Positions 1-5,826 of a stretch of 8,633 nucleotides of DNA are shown here, piece after piece. The number at the start of each line of letters is the position of its first letter. Position 1 is the stretch's first letter. A model generated the notes under the pieces. It had not been told where the DNA came from and did no database searches. It worked only from the letters and a program-made list of their open reading frames with translations. Position numbers and translations under genes: made by a program. Source of the stretch: Ignavibacteriales bacterium (GTDB taxonomy: Bacteria > Bacteroidota > Ignavibacteria > UBA10030); NCBI GenBank assembly GCA_016207365.1, contig JACQPU010000220.1, forward strand, positions 1 through 8,633. Reading direction: 5' to 3'.

Positions 1-1
1 G

Positions 2-1333
2 GCCACGGTGAGTCCGGACCATCCCACCCTTGGGGACATTGTGATCCTGACGTACAATCCAGGTGCTCAGCCTGCGCTTCATAAGGACGTCTCAGACCTG
101 ACCGCCGAGGTGCTCCTGGCCCGTGAATCTGAAATGCCCCTCCTCCTTGAGGTTCCCCTTCGCAATGAGCGAGAACACTGGAAGGGGTCGTTTAAGCTGG
201 ACGATGCAAATGCACGAACACTTTTGATTCGGTACATCTCCGGCGATGAAATCGACGACAATGGAGGACACAGCTGGGATATCCTCGTGTATTCAAAAGC
301 CGGAATCCCCCTTCAGGGCGCTTACCTGATGAGATCAATGATCAATCGATCTGACAATTACTTCGGATTTAAGCGTCATCGCGACGACGATGCCGCATGG
401 ACCGATCTTGCCGAAGAGCAGAGGCTCTATCCGCAGAACTGGCGGGCGCAACTCACAGGCTGGGGCTATGCCTTCCGCGCTCGGCCGGACGAGCAGACAA
501 TGGAGCTTATCAGGAATGAGTTAGATGACCTGTACAAGAAAAGATACGAAGATGAGGAAGTCGTAAGTTCCCTGCTGTATTGGTTTGATCAGACTGGTCA
601 GAAGAACCACGCCAATGTGATCCGCTCGCATTGGCTGAAAAAGAATCCCGGGGGGAAGGTTGCAGCCGCATCAAGACAATCGGAAGTATTCAGCGAGGAA
701 GATCCCGTCAGGAAAGTCAAACTGCTTGAACGATTCATGGAGGAGTTCCCTCAGACTGACGATAACATGCTCAACGTTCTCATCAGTTTCTGCATTCAGG
801 CAGAACTCTTTGACAAGGCTATTGGCTTGCTCGGTAAGCATCCCGACCCCAATCCTCAACAGTATAGCGCTCTTGCATGGCACCTGATTGATACTAATCA
901 GGATCTCGACAAAGCCATGGATTGGGCCAAAAAAGGGCTTGAGCTTGCAAGGAAGCACAATGAGCGCTCGAAGCCATCTTACCTCAGCAGCCGTCAATGG
1001 AAAAGAAGCAGGGAGCATGGAATCGGCATGAGTGCCGGCACGTACGGGCTTGGATTATTCAAGAGGGGAGACTTTGTGGAAGCGGAGCGGGCATTCCATG
1101 AAGCGTACCAGGCAACCAGCGGCGCCGATGTGGATATCAACGAGCATCTCGTTGAGTGTTACGTGAAGAATAGGAATCACGAGGAAGCTATGAAGGTGGC
1201 GAATGAGTGTCTCAGGAAGGGAAAGGCGAACGATAGCCTCATCGCCCACTACAAGGTCGCATATATCGCAACGACCGGGTCAGAAGAGGGATTTGAAGCG
1301 GCGGTAGAAAATGCTCGAGGTTCGGGCAAATGA
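2..1333 (+). CDS. TlpA-like N-terminal/TPR-type repeat protein lacking a thioredoxin domain, 5' partial
   Basis: The function is not known. The first ~115 residues look like a beta-sandwich: the segment GDIVILTYNP, a later FKLDD strand and an LLIRYISGDEIDDNGG stretch. From about residue 125 the protein is helical and repeat-like, with TPR-type pairs such as the YGLGLFKRGDFVEAERAFHEAY stretch (about residues 345-365). This order resembles the region that precedes the thioredoxin fold in long secreted TlpA-like proteins of Bacteroidota/Ignavibacteria, but here the protein stops with no CxxC motif or redoxin domain. A GTG at position 8 could start a 441-residue product. I doubt it, because the codons before it are open to the window edge, the GTG falls inside what looks like a beta strand (ATVSPDHPTLGD), and no signal peptide is visible. 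The gene therefore probably begins upstream. It converges on the phosphatase gene and is not part of that operon. The coding call is firm; the family assignment is from pattern recognition only. Confidence 0.8.
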   Translation, partial: ATVSPDHPTLGDIVILTYNPGAQPALHKDVSDLTAEVLLARESEMPLLLEVPLRNEREHWKGSFKLDDANARTLLIRYISGDEIDDNGGHSWDILVYSKAGIPLQGAYLMRSMINRSDNYFGFKRHRDDDAAWTDLAEEQRLYPQNWRAQLTGWGYAFRARPDEQTMELIRNELDDLYKKRYEDEEVVSSLLYWFDQTGQKNHANVIRSHWLKKNPGGKVAAASRQSEVFSEEDPVRKVKLLERFMEEFPQTDDNMLNVLISFCIQAELFDKAIGLLGKHPDPNPQQYSALAWHLIDTNQDLDKAMDWAKKGLELARKHNERSKPSYLSSRQWKRSREHGIGMSAGTYGLGLFKRGDFVEAERAFHEAYQATSGADVDINEHLVECYVKNRNHEEAMKVANECLRKGKANDSLIAHYKVAYIATTGSEEGFEAAVENARGSGK

Positions 1334-1339
1334 TCACTC

Positions 1340-1357
1340 GAGACAAGCATCTGTCTC
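1340..1357. terminator. short inverted repeat in the convergent gap, possible weak bidirectional terminator
   Basis: GAGACA and TGTCTC form a perfect 6-bp stem around a 6-base loop (AGCATC), filling most of the 24 bases between the two convergent stop codons. The position suits a shared terminator. However, the stem is short and only moderately GC-rich, and no T-tract follows on either strand, so it does not meet the usual criteria for an intrinsic terminator and may be chance. Confidence 0.25.
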
Positions 1358-2332
1358 CTAAGTTCGCCGAATTACCAACATCGTCATGTCATCCGACGCT
1401 GGAACGCCATTTCGAAACTTCTTGAGGTCTTCCACGCACACCCTGAGAAGGTCCTGAGGGGCCAGCATGAAGTTCGCTCCAACGACCTCCCGCAATCTCT
1501 GCTCACCATATTGCCAATGTGAAGAATTCCGCGCTTCCGTGATCCCATCTGAATAGAGAATCAAAGTGTCCTCAGGACGAAGGTTCACACGAATCGATTC
1601 GTATTCGGATTTGCAGAACATGCCGATGGGAAATCCTGTCGACGGCAGGATTTCGACCTCTCCGTTCTTGACAAGCACCGGTAGACAATGACCGGCGTTG
1701 CAGATTTCAACCCCACCAGCATCATCGGCTTTCCCTGCCACAATCGTGGCAAAATGTCCCACAATCACCGACTCGCAGAATAAATGGTTGGCTGTCCCGA
1801 CAACCTCGTGAATCGGACCTGCTTCACGGGTAAGACTTCGGAACATCGCATAGAGCTGTGCCATCAGGATCGATGATGCCACGCCTTTCCCAGACACATC
1901 CCCTGTGAAGAAATACAAGGCGCCTTGTTCCCGTTCCGGAATTATGAGGTCACAATAATCTCCGCTCACTGGTCCTGCGGGCTCGTAGTGATACGCTGTG
2001 CGCCAGCGACCTGCCTCCAGGTCCTTCTTTGGCAGGAGCTTGGTCTGAACCTGAAATGCGAGATCGAGGTCGCGCTCCAGCACACGCTGTTCATCAGGAC
2101 TCAAATGATCAAGACAATTGCGGGCCAGTGGATCGGTCATGATTCGTTCGTGCTCAATCGAATCATGACACGTTTCGCAGATTCCGTACGTTCCTCCCGC
2201 CATTTTCTCCAAGGCGGTATCCACTTCCCGCATAAGGGAATTCAGATGATCACTGCTTCCGCGTTTCATTGCGGCAAGAAGGCGGGTCTTACGATCAAGA
2301 AGTTGGGTGCGGAGATAGTCCTGAGTGTTCAT
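1358..2332 (-). CDS. DksA/TraR-like zinc finger fused to SpoIIE/PP2C-family Ser/Thr protein phosphatase
   Basis: A predicted cytoplasmic phosphoprotein phosphatase of 324 residues, with no signal peptide or membrane segment. Residues 1-76 are a short helical lead and a DksA/TraR-type zinc finger: GGTYGICETC, then CLDH, giving candidate ligands C52, C55, C73 and H76. A coiled linker (about 80-105, including the FQVQTKLLP segment typical of RsbU-type proteins) leads to the SpoIIE domain. The metal-site motifs are all present: GDYCD (124-128), GDVSGKG (144-150), NAGH (212-215), SDGITE (261-266) and SDDMT (313-317). The family dephosphorylates phosphoserine/threonine on STAS-domain anti-sigma antagonists or other signalling proteins; the target here is unknown. 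I chose the ATG at 2332 because GGGAG lies 6 bases upstream and the zinc-finger domain starts there. An upstream ATG at 2437 would add 35 unconserved-looking residues, overlap the CHAT gene, and is less likely. It is the third gene of a minus-strand run, 68 bases after the CHAT stop codon. Confidence 0.93.
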   Translation of the reverse strand: MNTQDYLRTQLLDRKTRLLAAMKRGSSDHLNSLMREVDTALEKMAGGTYGICETCHDSIEHERIMTDPLARNCLDHLSPDEQRVLERDLDLAFQVQTKLLPKKDLEAGRWRTAYHYEPAGPVSGDYCDLIIPEREQGALYFFTGDVSGKGVASSILMAQLYAMFRSLTREAGPIHEVVGTANHLFCESVIVGHFATIVAGKADDAGGVEICNAGHCLPVLVKNGEVEILPSTGFPIGMFCKSEYESIRVNLRPEDTLILYSDGITEARNSSHWQYGEQRLREVVGANFMLAPQDLLRVCVEDLKKFRNGVPASDDMTMLVIRRT

Positions 2333-2338
2333 AAACGG

Positions 2339-2343
2339 CTCCC
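2339..2343 (-). promoter_or_regulatory. ribosome binding site deciding the phosphatase start
   Basis: GGGAG on the minus strand, 6 bases (CCGTTT) before the ATG at 2332. Neither the in-frame ATG at 2347 nor the one at 2437 has such a clear site in the correct position, so this favours the 324-residue product over the longer reading. Confidence 0.6.
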
Positions 2344-2400
2344 ACATACCATGTTCATATTGGGTATACGGAACGAATGCTATAAAGGATTCGCGGTAGA

Positions 2401-5400
2401 CTACCCTCCATTCCCATAAAGGACAAACGCTGCCCAATAATACGGGTGCCGGGTGGGCTCAGATCGCAAAAGCTGTTGTTGAGCCTTCTGGAGCGCGGCG
2501 CTCTTTGATTCACCTCGCCTGAGCAACGCATGGTAGTGTGACATCAACGTTGCAGTGGCAAAATCGTCGACTTTCCATAAACTTGCTGCAAGACTCGGGA
2601 CGCCTGCATAGAAGAATCCCCGCACAAGGCCGATGACGTCATCGTTTTTGCGAATTTTCGCCAAACCCGTTTCACACGCTGAAAGGATCACCAGGCCTGT
2701 TCGGGTAAGATTCAGATTATAGATTTCATGCACTTCCAGAAAACCGTCATTTCCTCCATCGGGCGAAAGCGCCAGCGACGACAGGTACGGATAATCGTAA
2801 TTGAACAGGCCGTGACAGGCAAAGTGAACAATATCAAACGCACCCATGTGCTTTCGCGAATTTGTCTCGCTTGCTTCCTGTCCCATATAGACGACGGATC
2901 TGGCATGAATGCCCTGAATCGTTCTGACTTCCAGTTCTGAGCCGGGCAGTCTCGTCACACGCGGGTTGGCCGGGTTGCCGATGGCCAGCACCGAGGGTGA
3001 CGCCGGAAGCCGCTTGCCTCCCTGAACAAACTGAAGGGTGCTTGCGTTTGGAAGAACCGCAAGCGAATTCGATTCCACCAGGAATTGCTGGCCGTCGTGC
3101 AAGCCGCCAAAGGGCAGATTGTTCAGTCGGCCAGACGGGACAATCAACAGCGTCTTCCCTTCCATCTGGTTTCTCACAGGCGCGAGGAGAGAGTCAAAGA
3201 GAATTCGCGCATGCCGCAGGTAGGCATCACTGGATAAGTTGTGGATGGCGGCGCGGTATTCCTCAACAGTCGAAGCGAGGTTCTCGGGCTTCCAGGAAAT
3301 GGTCCTCATATCCCGACCTGCGCGCGAAACGACAAACAAGTAGATCTTATCCAGTGACACATAATAATTTAACATCAGCTCGTTCTCTCCCAGCAATTCC
3401 CTCACGGAAGAGAGAGTGAGCGTATTCACAGAAACGAGTTGACTCGCTTTGTTGTTTTGAGCCGAAAGCTGCTGGACAATCCGCTCATAGTTCCGGGCCA
3501 CGCTTTCGTCGGGCACCGGCTTGGCCTTGATGCCGCGTGTACCGCTTGTTGGCGTCAGATCTACCGCAAGCGCCGTTTCACCTGATCCCCATTCGCGAAG
3601 TCTTCCTGTCACCGCAGCCAGGTCGCGGAGCGACGGGTCCTGAAGCTTGGAGACAAGCTGCGTACCGACATCACTCACAAATGACTCGGCTCTTGATTGC
3701 TCGCTTGTGTTGAAAGCGAGTTCCAAATACCGCGGATCGGAGGTCGCATCATAGAGCGTCGCCGCAATGTCAACAGAGAGCCGGAAGGCGTTGACGTTCC
3801 GCAACGATTGAGATTCCTGCTCCGACCGAAGGAGAGAACCGGCAATGCTTGCCGAGAAAATCTGAACGGCGTTCGTGATATGCTCCTCAGCTTTGAGGAG
3901 CATTCGAATATCCTGTCGATTTTTTCCTTCCGTGAATTCAATGAATGCAAGCGTGGCATATCCGAGTCCTGCAAGATCCCCTTCCGCATCTCCTGTCGCG
4001 CGGAGGAGTTCCATGGCCCGGTTGGCTTCGCTGCGGGCTTCTCCATAGTTCGACAGGCCCAGGGAGCATTGGGCCTTCTTGTACCTGAGCTCGACTTGCG
4101 TCCGCAGATCCTCCGTGCCTTTGTAGAACAAAAGAGCCGTATCATAGAATCGCGACGCCTCTCCAAGACTGTCCGCAAGGAAGTAGTTGTCTGCAAGATC
4201 GATGGCAATTGGAGCAATAAATCCGGTTGCTCTCGCCCGTTCTGCGAGGCTGTAAGCCTGCCGAAGCATCGACACCGCCGACCAGTTGTCCCCGCCCGTC
4301 TGAGCCTGAGCCGCAAGGGCTTGCAAGACCTGAATCCTGTTGAACGGGTCACTCAATTGTTCCTGTTCCCGGCGCACCTCCTCGAACAACGAGGCTGCAG
4401 AAGTTTCGAGTCCGCTTCTCCGGTAACTTTCCGCCAGGCGCAGGGACGCCATCACCTGGAGCGCTGTGTTCTTTTCGGCCTTTGCCAGTTCCCGTGCGCG
4501 GAAGAACCGCTGTAACGCCGCGGCCGTGCTATCCGTTTTCATGAGGACGATTCCCGCGTTCAGGTCCGCTTGAATGCGAAAGATCGCGTGCGCAGCCGAA
4601 CGAGCGTAGAGATCATCAAACATCTGGAGCGCGCTCACGTGCTCGCCGTTACGAGTGAGGGCAAGACCTAGATTGTTCATGATGCTCGATCGTTCTGATT
4701 CCTCAAAAGCCGATGCCGACAACAGGGCGCGCCGGTACGAACCGATGGCGCTGGCATTATCCCCCTGCAAGTATGCAATGTCACCCTCTGTCTGATTCAA
4801 AAGAGGATCAAGAGAGGGTGTTGCGAGAGGACGCATGAGCGAGACAATTCTCACGGCCTCTTCAAGATCGCCTTTCCGAATCGCAAGCATGGTGGCGAGG
4901 CGGGAAATGTGGAAGCGTACGGAAGGGGAAGCAGCGTGTGCCTGCACAAGCAGGACTTTCAACGTGTCATATCCGCGTATCAGACCTCCTGACCGTTCAT
5001 GCAGCGAGTATCGTTTCTTGGCAAACTCCACAGTGCGGTTCTCATCCCCCTCCGCAAGAATTGCGGTCTGAATGGTCGACAATAGCCTGTCGGCCTCGAC
5101 AAGGTTACCCCGTGCTTCGGCGGATTCAGCAAGTTTAATTGTATACTCAATGCGCGCTCGGCTACTGCCACTGTGCTTCGCCAGGGCCTCAGCCTGTGGG
5201 TTCATTCCCGCACCCAGATAGAGTTCAGTTAGTGCGGAGATTGCAGCCTGCTTCACCTCTTGTTCCCCATCGAGCAAGTCGGCTGCCGCGAGGGAAGATT
5301 CGAGATCAAGGATGGCGCCCGGGATGTCATTTGTCGATCGTCGGAGAATGCCGACCTGATAGTGCAGCATTGCTTTGGTTTTCAGATCGCCGGACGGTCC

Positions 5401-5814
5401 AAGAACCTCAAGAGCCCTGTTGTAATAGTGCACCGCACGCGGGGGAGGCGATGGTTGCCTGGTCGCTAATCCGACGTATAGTTGTACCTGCTTGGCGGCA
5501 ATCTCTGCCACACGAGCATTGTCCCCGGCAACCAACGCCAGACTCTTGGCCTGGGAAAAGGCCGAATCAGACTCGGCGTCTTTTCCCAGATGGGCAAGAC
5601 TGACTGCATAATGAAAATATCCGACGCTCATCTGTGGCTTGAGGTCACGGCGTCGAAGTTCCTCCAGGAATTCCGGCACGTGCACCACGACGGAGTCATG
5701 CATATTACTCAGGAAGAAAGCCTGAATTCTTTCCCATGAAGACTTAAGATCCTGAGCGCCGACCGTGGCAACAAGGCTCAGCATCAACACCACTGTGGGG
5801 GACAATTTCTTCAT
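2401..5814 (-). CDS. secreted TPR-CHAT caspase-like protease protein
   Basis: A 1137-residue protein, complete at both ends. Residues 1-20 form a Sec signal peptide: MKK, a hydrophobic core, then a VGA|Q-type cleavage site without a lipobox Cys. The mature protein is therefore predicted to be periplasmic or exported. Residues ~25-700 are helical TPR-like repeats, which in this family bind partners or regulate the protease. A helical linker follows, then a C-terminal CHAT domain (about 795-1137). The CHAT domain is a clan-CD caspase/separase relative that cleaves proteins with a His/Cys dyad. Both motifs are intact: HFACHG (997-1002; H1001 is the likely catalytic His) and LSACETG, with C1047 as the nucleophile. 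The conserved tail (SLWKVDD, and a YYWAAFVLYG end) is also present, so the protease is likely active. The start at 5814 is supported by TAGGAG with a 6-base spacer. It lies 9 bases after the VWA/OmpA/SPOR gene, implying translational coupling. The substrate is unknown; no gasdermin-like or CRISPR gene is nearby. Confidence 0.95.
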   Translation of the reverse strand: MKKLSPTVVLMLSLVATVGAQDLKSSWERIQAFFLSNMHDSVVVHVPEFLEELRRRDLKPQMSVGYFHYAVSLAHLGKDAESDSAFSQAKSLALVAGDNARVAEIAAKQVQLYVGLATRQPSPPPRAVHYYNRALEVLGPSGDLKTKAMLHYQVGILRRSTNDIPGAILDLESSLAAADLLDGEQEVKQAAISALTELYLGAGMNPQAEALAKHSGSSRARIEYTIKLAESAEARGNLVEADRLLSTIQTAILAEGDENRTVEFAKKRYSLHERSGGLIRGYDTLKVLLVQAHAASPSVRFHISRLATMLAIRKGDLEEAVRIVSLMRPLATPSLDPLLNQTEGDIAYLQGDNASAIGSYRRALLSASAFEESERSSIMNNLGLALTRNGEHVSALQMFDDLYARSAAHAIFRIQADLNAGIVLMKTDSTAAALQRFFRARELAKAEKNTALQVMASLRLAESYRRSGLETSAASLFEEVRREQEQLSDPFNRIQVLQALAAQAQTGGDNWSAVSMLRQAYSLAERARATGFIAPIAIDLADNYFLADSLGEASRFYDTALLFYKGTEDLRTQVELRYKKAQCSLGLSNYGEARSEANRAMELLRATGDAEGDLAGLGYATLAFIEFTEGKNRQDIRMLLKAEEHITNAVQIFSASIAGSLLRSEQESQSLRNVNAFRLSVDIAATLYDATSDPRYLELAFNTSEQSRAESFVSDVGTQLVSKLQDPSLRDLAAVTGRLREWGSGETALAVDLTPTSGTRGIKAKPVPDESVARNYERIVQQLSAQNNKASQLVSVNTLTLSSVRELLGENELMLNYYVSLDKIYLFVVSRAGRDMRTISWKPENLASTVEEYRAAIHNLSSDAYLRHARILFDSLLAPVRNQMEGKTLLIVPSGRLNNLPFGGLHDGQQFLVESNSLAVLPNASTLQFVQGGKRLPASPSVLAIGNPANPRVTRLPGSELEVRTIQGIHARSVVYMGQEASETNSRKHMGAFDIVHFACHGLFNYDYPYLSSLALSPDGGNDGFLEVHEIYNLNLTRTGLVILSACETGLAKIRKNDDVIGLVRGFFYAGVPSLAASLWKVDDFATATLMSHYHALLRRGESKSAALQKAQQQLLRSEPTRHPYYWAAFVLYGNGG

Positions 5815-5820
5815 GCTTTT

Positions 5821-5826
5821 CTCCTA
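5821..5826 (-). promoter_or_regulatory. ribosome binding site of the CHAT gene, overlapping the upstream stop codon
   Basis: TAGGAG on the minus strand, 6 bases (AAAAGC) before the ATG at 5814. Its first three bases are the TAG stop of the VWA/OmpA/SPOR gene. A ribosome terminating on the upstream gene sits on the next start signal, so the two proteins are probably made in linked amounts. Confidence 0.75.

Noticed and set aside
1334..1357. A frameshifted thioredoxin remnant downstream of the first gene
   Set aside because: Only 24 bases separate it from the end of the convergent phosphatase gene, and no redoxin motif can be read there in any frame.
2333..2400. Internal promoter between the CHAT and phosphatase genes
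   Set aside because: The 68 bases contain AT-rich hexamers resembling -10 boxes, but I could not find a matching upstream element at a proper spacing, so no promoter is called.
2333..2437. N-terminal extension of the phosphatase to an ATG at 2437
   Set aside because: It would overlap the end of the CHAT gene, the extra 35 residues show no domain, and the ATG at 2332 has a well-placed GGGAG. The shorter reading is preferred.
3697..4515. Long open frame (272 codons) on the + strand opposite the CHAT gene, and a 225-codon minus-strand frame at 3675-4352
   Set aside because: Both lie entirely inside the TPR region of the CHAT gene, have low-complexity, Arg/Ser-rich translations with no recognisable domain, and lack clear ribosome binding sites. 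They are shadows of a long real gene.
2401..5814. CHAT as a gasdermin-activating or CRISPR-linked (Csx29-like) protease
   Set aside because: No gasdermin-like short gene, CRISPR array or cas gene is present, and the signal peptide argues against a cytoplasmic death protease.
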